Shown here: positions 33,069-41,674 of the stretch, piece by piece
Numbering within the stretch: position 1 is the first letter of the stretch
Layout: every line of letters starts with the position of its first letter
NCBI GenBank assembly: GCA_024399065.1
Contig: JAKSIB010000014.1
Location: 1 to 64,000, forward strand
Length of the DNA: 64,000 nt
Origin: Fibrobacter sp.
Lineage (GTDB): Bacteria > Fibrobacterota > Fibrobacteria > Fibrobacterales > Fibrobacteraceae
Direction: 5' to 3'
The notes under the pieces: generated by a model
What the model saw: only the letters and a program-made list of their open reading frames with translations
The model's database searches: none
Told to the model about the DNA's origin: nothing
Program-made: the position numbers and the translations under genes

Positions 33069-33199
33069 TTATATTTCCACCAACGTCATTTCGCCTTGGT
33101 ATTCCCGTCCAGTTAATTCCACTGGGAGTGAAAGTAGAATACTCGGGTGCAAACGTGTAAAACAGTAAAACAAACAAACCAAAAGGAACAGGTAGTAAA
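33067..33199 (+). promoter_or_regulatory. rpsO promoter and structured leader
   Basis: TATATTTC (about 33069-33076) is a likely -10. The leader can fold with outer stem GTATTC (33099-33104)/GAATAC (33137-33142) enclosing CCAGT (33109-33113)/ACTGG (33121-33125). Many rpsO leaders bind S15 for autoregulation; whether this one does is inference. Confidence 0.4.
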
Positions 33200-33472
33200 A
33201 TGGCTACTATTACTAAAGAAAAGGCTGCAGAAATCACCGCTAAGTTTGGCGCAAACGAAAAGGACACCGGTAACGTCCGCGTTCAGATCGCTCTCTTGAC
33301 CGAAAAGATCAAGAACCTCACTGAACATGCCAAGCAGCACAAGAAGGACCACCACTCTCTGCGTGGTCTGACTGCAATGGTTGCAAAGCGCAAGAACCTC
33401 ATCCGCTACTACAGCGAAAAGGACATCATTGCAGCTCGTGCTCTCATCAAGGAACTTGGTCTCCGCGGTTAA
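33200..33472 (+). CDS. rpsO: 30S ribosomal protein S15
   Basis: A 90-residue protein with the S15 pattern: DTGNVRVQIALLTEKI, LTEHAKQHKKDHHSLRGL, the 16S-binding HHSLRGL segment, and RKNLIRYYSEKD. It binds the central domain of 16S rRNA early in 30S assembly. Length is normal. AGGAACAGGT precedes the ATG. It is followed after 26 bp by pnp, the classical rpsO-pnp arrangement. Leu codons are mostly CTC, as in other highly expressed genes here. Confidence 0.97.
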   Translation: MATITKEKAAEITAKFGANEKDTGNVRVQIALLTEKIKNLTEHAKQHKKDHHSLRGLTAMVAKRKNLIRYYSEKDIIAARALIKELGLRG

Positions 33473-33498
33473 TTCTCTCACTTTGGAGATTATAACTT

Positions 33499-35769
33499 AT
33501 GTCTATTGACGCATACCAAGCCAAGTACGGCAAGATGCTCGATCCGAAGGAAGAGTCCGTTACTCTTCCCGACGGCCGAGTACTCACGTTCGAAACTGGC
33601 CGACTGGCAAAGCAGGCTCGCGGTTCTGCTGTTGCTAAGATGGGTGATGCTTTCCTCCTTTCTACCGTTTGCTACGGTGAAGAAAAGGATGGCGACTTCT
33701 TCCCTCTGACTGTTGAATATCGCGAAAAGTCTTACGCTGCTGGTCGCCTCCCGGGCGGCTACAGCAAGCGCGAACCGGGCCGTCCGTCCGACGAAGAAAT
33801 CCTCTCCGCTCGTATCATCGACCGTCCGATCCGCCCGATGTTCCCGGAAAACTTCACTCGTGAAGTCCAGGTCATCGTTCAGGTTCTCTCCGCTGACAAG
33901 AAGTTCGCACCCGACGTTCTCGGCGTGTCCGCAGCTTCTCTGTCTATCGGCCTCTCCGAACTCCCGTTCGAACAGCAGGTTGCTGCAGTTCGCGTGGCTG
34001 TCGTTGATGGTCAGAACATTGTCATGCCTACTTACGACCAGCTCGCTGTGGCCGATCTTGACCTGGTGGTCGCCGGTACAGAAGACTCTGTCTGCATGGT
34101 CGAAGGTGGTGCTTACGAAGTTTCTGAAGACACCATGATCGGCGCAATCCTCGCTGGCCACGAAGTCATCAAGGAAATGTGCAAGGCTCAGCAGAAGCTC
34201 GTTGAACGTTGCGCTAAGCCGAAGATGGAACTGAAGCCCCAGCATGTGGGTGAAGAACACGACAAGCTCCTCGCTACCGTTAAGGAAGTTGTTTGGGAAG
34301 AACTCAATAAGGACGTTCATTCCAACATGGTGAAGACCGACTTCTATCCGGCAATGGCAGACCTCTGCAAGCGCATGCTTGAAGACGAACGCATTACCGC
34401 TATTACCGGTGCAGGTGACGAAGCCGACGCTAAGCTCGTTGCTGACGCTAAGGCAATCTTCAGCGATTACGAACGCACCGCAATGCGTGAAATGATCTTG
34501 AACGAACATGTTCGTCTTGATGGCCGTACCACCACCGAAGTTCGTCCTATCGAAATCGAAATGGGCGTCCTCCCGCGTGCTCACGGTTCCGCTATCTTCC
34601 AGCGTGGTGAAACCCAGGGTCTCGTTATCTGCACCCTCGGTACCAAGGCTGACGAACAGCGTTACGAAAGCTTGCAGGGCGAAGGCTCCAAGAGCTACAT
34701 GCTTCATTACAACTTCCCGCCGTACTCCGTCGGTGAATGCAAGAAGCTTGGCCTTTCTCGTCGCGAAATCGGCCACGGCCACTTGGCAGAACGCTCTCTC
34801 GCCGCAGTTCTTCCGCTCCCGGAAGACTTCCCGTACACCATCCGCGTTTGCTCTGAAATCGAAGAATCCAACGGTTCTTCTTCCATGGCTTCCGTTTGCG
34901 GTGGCTGCCTTTCCTTGATGGACGCTGGCGTTCCTATCAAGGCTCCGGTTGCTGGTATCGCAATGGGCCTCATCTCCGAAAAGGGTTCCGTGAAGGAAGG
35001 CGGCAAGATTGAAATCTTGTCCGACATTACCGGCACCGAAGACCACCTCGGCGATATGGACTTCAAGGTTACTGGTACCGCTGAAGGTATCACGGCCTTC
35101 CAGATGGATATTAAGATTCGCGGCATCACCCCGGAACTCATGCGTCAGGCTCTCGAACAGGCTAAGCAGGGTCGTCTCCACATCCTGGAAAAGATGACTA
35201 CTCTCGGCCTCCCGGCACCGCGTCCGCAGGTTTCCGAAAAGGCTCCCACCATGATCAAGATGAAGGTCCCGACCAACAAGATTCGTGACGTCATCGGTTC
35301 TGGTGGCTCTGTCATCAAGGGTATGCAGTCTCAGACTGGTTGCACCATCACCATCGACGACAACGGTAACGTTGATATCGCTGCTCCGACTGGTAAGGCT
35401 GCCGCTGTTTGCCGCCGCATGATCGAAGAACTTACTGCTGAACCGGAAGCCGGTCGCAAGTACAAGGGCAAGGTGAAGACGATCCAGCCGTTCGGCGCAT
35501 TCGTCGAAATCCTCCCGGGTCGCGATGGCCTCGTTCACATCTCCGAACTTGCCGACCACCGTGTCGATAAGGTCGAAGACGTTGTTCACGTCGGTGACGA
35601 AGTTGAAGTTCTCTGCCTCGGTGTAGACCCGAAGGGCAAGGTGAAGCTTTCCATGAAGGCTTTGCTCCCGACCAAGGCTGAAGAAGCTGCTCCTGCTGCA
35701 GAAGCCCCGGCTGCTGAAGCACCTGCCGCTGAAGCTCCGGCCGCTCCCGAAGCACCTGCTGAAGCTTAA
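33499..35769 (+). CDS. pnp: Polyribonucleotide nucleotidyltransferase (PNPase)
   Basis: A 756-residue phosphorolytic 3'-5' exoribonuclease, core of bacterial RNA decay. Two RNase PH-like domains (~12-230 and ~330-560) contain FFPLTVEYREKSYAAGRLPGGY, RIIDRPIRPMFP, VRLDGRTTTEVRPI and the catalytic block KEGGKIEILSDITGTEDHLGDMDFKV-type region. A KH domain (~575-635, KIRDVIGSGGSVIK) and an S1 domain (~640-710, VKTIQPFGAFVEILPGRDGLVHISEL) follow. The last ~40 residues are an Ala/Pro/Glu repeat tail (EAPAAEAPAAEAP-like) beyond the usual end. GGAGA lies 9 bp before the ATG. Confidence 0.97.
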   Translation: MSIDAYQAKYGKMLDPKEESVTLPDGRVLTFETGRLAKQARGSAVAKMGDAFLLSTVCYGEEKDGDFFPLTVEYREKSYAAGRLPGGYSKREPGRPSDEEILSARIIDRPIRPMFPENFTREVQVIVQVLSADKKFAPDVLGVSAASLSIGLSELPFEQQVAAVRVAVVDGQNIVMPTYDQLAVADLDLVVAGTEDSVCMVEGGAYEVSEDTMIGAILAGHEVIKEMCKAQQKLVERCAKPKMELKPQHVGEEHDKLLATVKEVVWEELNKDVHSNMVKTDFYPAMADLCKRMLEDERITAITGAGDEADAKLVADAKAIFSDYERTAMREMILNEHVRLDGRTTTEVRPIEIEMGVLPRAHGSAIFQRGETQGLVICTLGTKADEQRYESLQGEGSKSYMLHYNFPPYSVGECKKLGLSRREIGHGHLAERSLAAVLPLPEDFPYTIRVCSEIEESNGSSSMASVCGGCLSLMDAGVPIKAPVAGIAMGLISEKGSVKEGGKIEILSDITGTEDHLGDMDFKVTGTAEGITAFQMDIKIRGITPELMRQALEQAKQGRLHILEKMTTLGLPAPRPQVSEKAPTMIKMKVPTNKIRDVIGSGGSVIKGMQSQTGCTITIDDNGNVDIAAPTGKAAAVCRRMIEELTAEPEAGRKYKGKVKTIQPFGAFVEILPGRDGLVHISELADHRVDKVEDVVHVGDEVEVLCLGVDPKGKVKLSMKALLPTKAEEAAPAAEAPAAEAPAAEAPAAPEAPAEA

Positions 35770-35791
35770 TTCGCGGATTCCGCAGAATTGA

Positions 35792-35830
35792 AAGACGACC
35801 GTCCGGTTTAACCGGCGGCCGTTTTTTTTG
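35792..35830 (+). terminator. Terminator of rpsO-pnp
   Basis: ACGACCGTCCGGTT and AACCGGCGGCCGT form a long G/C-rich stem with a small loop, followed by eight T. Confidence 0.9.
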
Positions 35831-35915
35831 TTTTGGTAAAGTTTACAAAAAGCAAGCTTTTTGTTATATATAAGTCCACGGTTGTAGGAAAGTTGTTCTG
35901 AATGGAGTATGAACG

Positions 35916-37619
35916 ATGATCTTGGGATATTTGTTTGCGATGTGCATCTTGGCTGCGGTCAACGTAGCCCTGTTGTCTCACGCGAACTCCAACTATAATC
36001 AGCGTGGTCCCTACGCCGCCATTTTCTTTGCAGCCTTCTTCTCCTGTGTGGGCTACTTGTTCCTGGGGCTTTCCACCAATATTGACGAAGCCAACATTGC
36101 CAACAAGATTTGCTACCTGGGCGCATCGTTCCTGCCCATGTTCACTTTCCAGGCGATTCTTTTGGTGTGTGATATTAAGGCACCCGATCGGCTGAACGGA
36201 TTCCTTGGAGTATTGTCCTTTGTGGTGTTCGGCCTGGCTGCAACAACAGGCTACAGCGACATTTACTACACCTCTATGAAGTGGGTGGAACTTTATGGTG
36301 TTGGAAACTATGAGGCGACCTTCGGGCCGGGTCACTTGTTGTTCAACTTCATGCTGGTGTTTTACCTTGTTGCGAATGTCAGCCTTCTGACCTACTCCTT
36401 CATCAAGAAGAAAAACGTTTCCTTCAAGAACCTGATTGCCTTGACCTTGGTAGAAATTGCAAGTATCGTGTCCTTCCTGGTGGCACGAATCATCGGCACC
36501 GATACCTTGGTGATGCCTGCGGTCTATGTGTTTGACCAACTGGCCTTGTTGTACATTTGCTTCCGTGTTCGTTATTACGATATTAACCAGAGTGCCATGA
36601 ATGCCTTGGAAGAAGGCAATACCGATGGCTTTATTTCCGTGTTCTTTGACCATACTTTCCTTGGTTGCAACAAGATTGCGTACAAATTCTTTGAACCTCT
36701 TAAGGAAAGTCGCGTGGACAAGCCCCTGGCGGGAGATTCTGAAATCGTCAAGTTCCTGAAGAGCTGGGTGGATGAATGCCAAAGTGGCAATGTTGAACCT
36801 GTCAAGGAATTCCAGTTTGGAGTCCGTCATTACAAGTTTTCCGTGAAAGTCCTGAGGGTAACCCAGAGAAGGGCGGTTTATCTCTTCAAGGCTGAAGACG
36901 ACTCGGATGTTCACAATTACGTGCAGATGCTGGGCTCCAGCAACTTGCGCCTCAAGAGCAAAATCAAGAATAGCGCCCATCAGATTAACGCCATTCAGGA
37001 ACAGATGATCGTGGGCATGGCTAACATGGTTGAAAACCGCGATAGCAATACCGGTGGCCATATCAAGCGTACAAGCCAGGTGGTTGCCATTCTGGTTAAT
37101 GAACTTCGCAAGGAAGGCTTTGCCGGCTGTGACGAAGATTTCTACACGGCCCTGGTCAAGAGCGCTCCTATGCATGACCTCGGCAAGATTGCCGTGGATG
37201 ACGCCATTTTGCGTAAGCCTGGCAGGTTCACTCCCGAAGAATACGAGGTGATGAAAACTCATCCGGCGAAGGGAGCCGCCATTGTGGAAAACCTCCTGGT
37301 GTCCCTGGAATCTCCGGAGTTCGTGCAGATTGCAAAGAACGTGGCCTTGTCCCATCATGAACGTTTTGATGGCAAGGGCTATCCCAATGGCCTGAGCGGA
37401 ACTGATATTCCTGTGGAAGCGCGAATCATGGCTGTGGCTGATGTTTATGACGCCTTGGTCAGTAAGCGCTGCTACAAGGAAAAATTCTCCTTTGAAACGG
37501 CCTACGGAATCATTATCGACGGTATGGGGACTCAGTTCGATCCCAGCCTGAGAACCTGCTTTGAAAATTCCCGCCAACAGCTGGAAGATTACTACAGCAG
37601 CCTTGTGGACGCGGAATAG
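35916..37619 (+). CDS. Membrane HD-GYP domain protein (putative cyclic-di-GMP phosphodiesterase)
   Basis: A 567-residue protein. Residues ~1-220 hold seven hydrophobic helices resembling the 7TM sensor of some histidine kinases. Residues ~230-340 are a PAS-like linker and coiled coil. The C-terminal HD-GYP domain (~355-555) has VENRDSNTGGHIKRT, the HD motif HDLGKIAVDD, HPAKGA, SHHERFDGKGYPNGLSG and MAVADVYDAL, so all metal ligands and the GYP loop are present. HD-GYP enzymes degrade c-di-GMP to GMP; activity is predicted from intact motifs. The promoter region is around TTATATATAAG (about 35863). It is monocistronic, with a terminator after it. Confidence 0.9.
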   Translation: MILGYLFAMCILAAVNVALLSHANSNYNQRGPYAAIFFAAFFSCVGYLFLGLSTNIDEANIANKICYLGASFLPMFTFQAILLVCDIKAPDRLNGFLGVLSFVVFGLAATTGYSDIYYTSMKWVELYGVGNYEATFGPGHLLFNFMLVFYLVANVSLLTYSFIKKKNVSFKNLIALTLVEIASIVSFLVARIIGTDTLVMPAVYVFDQLALLYICFRVRYYDINQSAMNALEEGNTDGFISVFFDHTFLGCNKIAYKFFEPLKESRVDKPLAGDSEIVKFLKSWVDECQSGNVEPVKEFQFGVRHYKFSVKVLRVTQRRAVYLFKAEDDSDVHNYVQMLGSSNLRLKSKIKNSAHQINAIQEQMIVGMANMVENRDSNTGGHIKRTSQVVAILVNELRKEGFAGCDEDFYTALVKSAPMHDLGKIAVDDAILRKPGRFTPEEYEVMKTHPAKGAAIVENLLVSLESPEFVQIAKNVALSHHERFDGKGYPNGLSGTDIPVEARIMAVADVYDALVSKRCYKEKFSFETAYGIIIDGMGTQFDPSLRTCFENSRQQLEDYYSSLVDAE

Positions 37620-37648
37620 TTGGATCCGGGAAACGACTTTGGATAGGA

Positions 37649-37675
37649 AGGGCCTGCGACCGCAGGCTCTTTTGC
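37649..37675 (+). terminator. Terminator after the HD-GYP gene
   Basis: AGGGCCTGCG and CGCAGGCTCT pair around AC, followed by TTTTG. Confidence 0.75.
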
Positions 37676-37688
37676 TATTTTTGACCGC

Positions 37689-38411
37689 ATGGATGAACGC
37701 TTGAGTCGCATGGAATTGCTGATCGGGGCAAAGGCCCTGGAACGCCTGGCAGGCCTTCGTGTGGCCGTCTTTGGTATTGGCGGGGTAGGCAGTGTTTGCG
37801 CTGAATCCCTGGTGCGCTCCGGCGTTAAGAACATTACCTTGGTCGACAGCGACTGTGTTGCGGAAAGTAACATCAATCGTCAGCTGCCGGCTTTCGTTTC
37901 TACCGTAGGGTACCCTAAGGTCTTTGTCATGGCAGAACGCCTGGGCGACATCGCGCCCGACGCTACCATCACTCCGGTGCAGTCCCTCTATTCCATGGGG
38001 AACAAGGAGGGCTTTGACTTCAAGAGTTTTGACGTGGTGGTGGATGCCATTGATAGTCTTGCCCATAAGATCGACTTGCTGGCTACCGCTAGCGAAGCTG
38101 GCTGCAAGGTGTTCTGCAGTCTGGGTGCCGCAGGCAAGCTGGACCCCACCAAGGTTCGTTCCGCGAGCATCTGGAACACTACGGGCTGCCCTCTTGGTAA
38201 ACTTGTTCGTAATGGTCTTCGCAAGCGTGGCTTTGCCGGCGACTTTATGGCGGTGTACAGCGAAGAAAAATCGGTGGCCTTTGCGGTGGATCCCGAAACG
38301 GCGGAATCCCATGGCGACAGTACCAGGGCCTCCATTCTTGGCAGTGCCATGCCTGTGACTGGCGCCTTTGGCCTTGCCCTGAGCAGCCTCGTCATCCGTT
38401 CTGTTCTTTAA
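37689..38411 (+). CDS. tcdA: tRNA threonylcarbamoyladenosine dehydratase (TcdA/CsdL)
   Basis: A 240-residue E1-like (ThiF/MoeB superfamily) enzyme that cyclises t6A37 to ct6A37 in tRNA using ATP. The Rossmann ATP site is VFGIGGVGS with the following LVDSDCVAESNINRQLPA (Arg contacting the phosphate). VVDAIDSLAHK matches TcdA, and the C-terminal LGSAMPVTGAFGLALSS block is typical. It lacks the C-terminal Rhodanese or ThiS partner domains. TATTTTTG at 37676-37683 fits the local -10 form and lies 5 bp before ATG with no Shine-Dalgarno, so a leaderless message is likely. It is followed after 43 bp by ispG. Confidence 0.92.
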   Translation: MDERLSRMELLIGAKALERLAGLRVAVFGIGGVGSVCAESLVRSGVKNITLVDSDCVAESNINRQLPAFVSTVGYPKVFVMAERLGDIAPDATITPVQSLYSMGNKEGFDFKSFDVVVDAIDSLAHKIDLLATASEAGCKVFCSLGAAGKLDPTKVRSASIWNTTGCPLGKLVRNGLRKRGFAGDFMAVYSEEKSVAFAVDPETAESHGDSTRASILGSAMPVTGAFGLALSSLVIRSVL

Positions 38412-38454
38412 AAGCCGTTTGCCGTGGCTCTCGACTTTTTCTAATTTTTAGACC

Positions 38455-40206
38455 ATGACAAAGTTTTCTGAATTCCCGTATGTTGCCGACCGCTTCAACG
38501 CAGTCCGCAGGGAAACTGTACAGGTTCGCGTTGGCGATGCCTTGATCGGGGGCGGTGCTCCTATTCTAGTTCAATCTATGACCACCACCAAGCCCAAGGA
38601 CGTCGAAAAGACCGTCCAGGAAACCTTGGATTTGGCAAAGGCTGGTTGCGGCCTCGTCCGTATTACCACTCCGACCTATGCCGACGCTGCTGGTCTTGAA
38701 GAAGTCATGAAGCGTATTCGCGCTGCAGGTTGCAAGGTGCCGGTTTCCGCCGACATCCACTTCCAGCCGAAGGCCGCTTTCGAAGCTCTTAAGTGGGTTG
38801 AAAAAGTTCGTATCAATCCGGGTAACTTCGTAGATACCGGCATCCTCACTCTGGAAAACCAGACTGACGCCATGTTCGAAGAAGGTAAGGAAAAGGTTGC
38901 CGAACAGTTCACCCCGTTCGTTCAGGAAGCTAAGCGCCTTGGCCGCGCCATCCGTATCGGCGTGAACCACGGTTCTCTTTCTGCCCGTATGATTTACCGC
39001 TATGGCGACACCGTGGAAGGCATGGTGGAAAGTGCCATCGAATACTTGGCTGTTTGCGAAGCTGAACATTTTGACCAGGTTGTCCTCAGCCTCAAGTCCA
39101 GCAATCCTCGTGTGGCAATCGCCGCCTACCGTATGCTGGCTGCCCGCATTAAGCAGGAAGGCTTCAAGCCTTATCCGTTCCACGTTGGCGTTACCGAAGC
39201 TGGCGCTGGTGCCGATGGCCGTATGAAGTCTGCTGCTGGTATCGGTGCTCTCCTCCTGGATGGCCTTGCCGATACAATCCGCGTTTCTCTGACCGAAGAT
39301 CCTGTGGCCGAAGTCCCTGTGGCTCACGACCTGATCAAGGCCTGTGCATTGCCTGCTGAAAAGGGTGTAGCTCCTGTCAGCTATGCGGTTCCTGTTTTTG
39401 AAAAGGATCCGTACCACTACGAACGTCGCGAAACTACACCGGTTGTCTTGAACGGTGTTGAAATCGGCGGAACTCGTCCGGTGATGGTTGGCGTCAAGTC
39501 TGACGCGGCAAGCCTCACCGGTGAACGTCGTTCTCCGGAATTCGCTCTTGCTAGCCTGGATGAAAAGCCGCTGGTGACCTTCAAGGACGAAATGGATATT
39601 GCAGGCTTTGCTGCAAATCCCGCTTCCGTTCCGGCCGGCTCCATCTTCTGCTACACTGGCAAGGAAATGGTGATGGGCGTCCGCGCCATGGCTTCTGCTC
39701 TTGCAGCCGCCGGCCGCAAGGACCCGATCCTTCTCTATGCAAATATTTCTGATTCCGACAACGATATGCTCCGCGTATCCGCTGACATCGGAAGCCTCGT
39801 TACCGATGGTCTCGGTGACGCTGTCGTCATCGAAGGTTACAAGAGCGCCAAGGACTCTGTGCTCCTCGCTTTCGATATTCTGCAGGCTGCCTACTGCCGT
39901 CGCAGTAAGACCAACTTTATCAGCTGCCCCAGCTGCGGCCGTACCCTCTACAACATCCAGGAAGTCATGGGCAAGATCAAGGCCCGCTTCGGTCACCTGT
40001 CCGATATTTCCATCGGCATTATGGGCTGCATCGTGAACGGCCCTGGTGAAATGGCTGACGCAGACTTCGGTTACGTTGGTGGTGGTCCGGGTCGTATTAC
40101 CTTGTTCGAAGGCAAGACTGCTGTGAAGAAGAATATTCCGGAAGCAGACGCCATCGAAGAATTGGTGGCCCTCATCAAGGAACGTGGCCGTTGGGTAGAA
40201 CCGTAG
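38455..40206 (+). CDS. ispG: 4-hydroxy-3-methylbut-2-enyl-diphosphate synthase (long form)
   Basis: A 583-residue [4Fe-4S] enzyme of the methylerythritol phosphate pathway, converting MEcPP to HMBPP. The N-terminal TIM barrel (~1-290) has MTTTKPKDVEKTV, VPVSADIHF and KVRINPGNFVD. A central insert (~300-460) makes this the long form seen in plants, Chlamydiae and Bacteroidetes. The C-terminal cluster domain has Cys ligands in SCPSCGRTLYNIQEV and IGIMGCIVNGPGEMAD. TTGCCG (38419-38424), 17 bp, TAATTT (38442-38447) is a good promoter whose start would coincide with the ATG at 38455. The heptamer array begins right after the stop. Confidence 0.95.
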   Translation: MTKFSEFPYVADRFNAVRRETVQVRVGDALIGGGAPILVQSMTTTKPKDVEKTVQETLDLAKAGCGLVRITTPTYADAAGLEEVMKRIRAAGCKVPVSADIHFQPKAAFEALKWVEKVRINPGNFVDTGILTLENQTDAMFEEGKEKVAEQFTPFVQEAKRLGRAIRIGVNHGSLSARMIYRYGDTVEGMVESAIEYLAVCEAEHFDQVVLSLKSSNPRVAIAAYRMLAARIKQEGFKPYPFHVGVTEAGAGADGRMKSAAGIGALLLDGLADTIRVSLTEDPVAEVPVAHDLIKACALPAEKGVAPVSYAVPVFEKDPYHYERRETTPVVLNGVEIGGTRPVMVGVKSDAASLTGERRSPEFALASLDEKPLVTFKDEMDIAGFAANPASVPAGSIFCYTGKEMVMGVRAMASALAAAGRKDPILLYANISDSDNDMLRVSADIGSLVTDGLGDAVVIEGYKSAKDSVLLAFDILQAAYCRRSKTNFISCPSCGRTLYNIQEVMGKIKARFGHLSDISIGIMGCIVNGPGEMADADFGYVGGGPGRITLFEGKTAVKKNIPEADAIEELVALIKERGRWVEP

Positions 40207-40276
40207 GAGGCACGAGGTTTGAGGTGCGAGGCTCGATAAAATTGGAGCCTGAAGCCTAGAACCTGGAGCCTAAAAC
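40207..40276. repeat. Ten in-phase heptanucleotide units between ispG and serA
   Basis: Starting with the first base after the ispG stop, ten 7-bp units run without a phase break. The first four have form GAGGNNN; after two A/T-rich units the last four have form CTRRARC (CTGAAGC, CTAGAAC, CTGGAGC, CTAAAAC). The two halves are roughly inverse complements of each other. Confidence 0.85.
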
Positions 40277-40318
40277 AAAAGTTTTAAAAACAAAAAACAA
40301 AACAAAGGACTAAAAATC

Positions 40319-41485
40319 ATGGCAACTATTAAGACTATGAACAACATCTCCAAGAAGGGCCTTAGCCTCTTTGGAGCATACTATCAGGTTTCTGATACCG
40401 TCGAAAATCCGGATGCAATCCTCGTGCGCTCCGCTCAGGTTGATACCGACAATTTCGATGGCCTCCTTGCTGTCGCTCGTGCAGGTGCTGGTGTTAACAA
40501 CATCACCATCGACAAGGCTTCCGCTAAGGGTGTTTGCGTGTTCAACACTCCGGGTGCAAACGCAAACGCTGTTGCAGAACTGGTGATGACCGTTCTCGGT
40601 ATGGCTGTTCGTAACGTTGCTCAGGCTGCTAACTGGGTAAAGAACCTCGACCTCAATGACCCGGATATGGCTAAGACCGTTGAAAGCGGTAAGAAGAAGT
40701 TTGCTGGTTCTGAACTTGCTGGCAAGACTCTCGGTGTTATCGGCCTCGGCAAGATCGGCGTTCTCGTTGCTAACTATGCTCGTTGGAAGAACATGCGCGT
40801 TATCGCATACGAACCGTATCCCAACGCACTCAACATGCACGAACTTTCCAACAAGGTTGAAATTGCTGATCTCGACACCGTGATTGCAAATTCTGACTTC
40901 CTCACCGTTCACGTTCCGTTCATCAAGGGCGTTACCGAAAACCTCCTCAACCGCAAGAACCTCGCAAACTTCAAGGGTACTCATATCTTGAACTTTGCTC
41001 GTAACGGCCTCGTGGAAATGGATCCGGTTTACGACATGCTCGCTAACGGCACCCTCCAGGGCTACCTCAGCGACTTCCCGGATGCAAAGCAGATCCAGAA
41101 CGACAAGATCATGTGCTTCCCGCACCTCGGCGCTTCCACTGAAGAAGCTGAAGAAAACTGCGCAGTCATGGCTGTTGAAGAATTGAAGGACTACCTGGAA
41201 TACGGTTGCGTTCGTAATTCCGTGAACTTCCCGGCCCTCATGGACAAACCCCACATGGGCATCAAGAGCCGCGTTGTCGTGATTAACGAAGACGTTCCCA
41301 ACATGATTGCTGAAATCACCAAGGTGATCGGCGCTGCTGGCATTAACATCGCTTCCTTCTCCAACAAGAGCAACGGCAAAATCGGTTACAACCTGATCGA
41401 CTCCGAAGCAACCATCGGTGACGATATCATCGACGTTCTTTCCAAGTTGGAAAAGGTCATCAAGGTCCGCGTAATTCACTTCTAA
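40319..41485 (+). CDS. serA: D-3-phosphoglycerate dehydrogenase
   Basis: A 388-residue NAD-dependent dehydrogenase catalysing the first step of serine synthesis. The NAD site is GVIGLGKIGVLVANY; the catalytic residues are the Arg in LNFARNGLVE, a Glu in the following segment and the His in CFPHLGASTEEAEENCA. The C-terminal ~75 residues form an ACT domain (NEDVPNMIAEITKVIGAAGINIASF), suggesting feedback control by serine. AAAGGA precedes the ATG. Codon choice is strongly biased to CTC/CTT, consistent with high expression. Heptamer arrays flank the gene on both sides. Confidence 0.93.
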   Translation: MATIKTMNNISKKGLSLFGAYYQVSDTVENPDAILVRSAQVDTDNFDGLLAVARAGAGVNNITIDKASAKGVCVFNTPGANANAVAELVMTVLGMAVRNVAQAANWVKNLDLNDPDMAKTVESGKKKFAGSELAGKTLGVIGLGKIGVLVANYARWKNMRVIAYEPYPNALNMHELSNKVEIADLDTVIANSDFLTVHVPFIKGVTENLLNRKNLANFKGTHILNFARNGLVEMDPVYDMLANGTLQGYLSDFPDAKQIQNDKIMCFPHLGASTEEAEENCAVMAVEELKDYLEYGCVRNSVNFPALMDKPHMGIKSRVVVINEDVPNMIAEITKVIGAAGINIASFSNKSNGKIGYNLIDSEATIGDDIIDVLSKLEKVIKVRVIHF

Positions 41486-41517
41486 GAGAAGTGAGCGACC
41501 TTCGGCTCAAATGAAAA

Positions 41518-41552
41518 AATCCGACGAGTTCAACTCGCCGGATTTTTTTTTG
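41518..41552. terminator. Terminator between serA and the acyl-CoA synthetase
   Basis: AATCCGACGAGTT and AACTCGCCGGATT form a 13-bp stem with one mismatch and a minimal loop, followed by nine T. Confidence 0.9.
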
Positions 41553-41563
41553 CCTTACGAAAT

Positions 41564-41674
41564 CTCGTACTTAATACCTCGTGCCTCGCCCCTGGAGCCT
41601 CGAACCTCGTACTTCGTGCTTCGTAATTCGTAACTGCGCGCCGCGACTCGTTCCTCGTGCCTCGAACCTCGCGC
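41564..41674. repeat. Long degenerate heptanucleotide array ending at the fadD-type stop codon
   Basis: About fifteen 7-bp units with consensus CTCGNNC and a TTCGTAA sub-block (twice in succession). The phase is kept for twelve units, slips by one base near 41653, and continues for three more. The array ends exactly where the stop codon of the minus-strand gene (41675-41677) begins. Confidence 0.88.

Noticed and set aside
40207-41674. CRISPR array
   Set aside because: The repeats are 7 bp and contiguous, with no 20-40 bp spacers and no cas genes.
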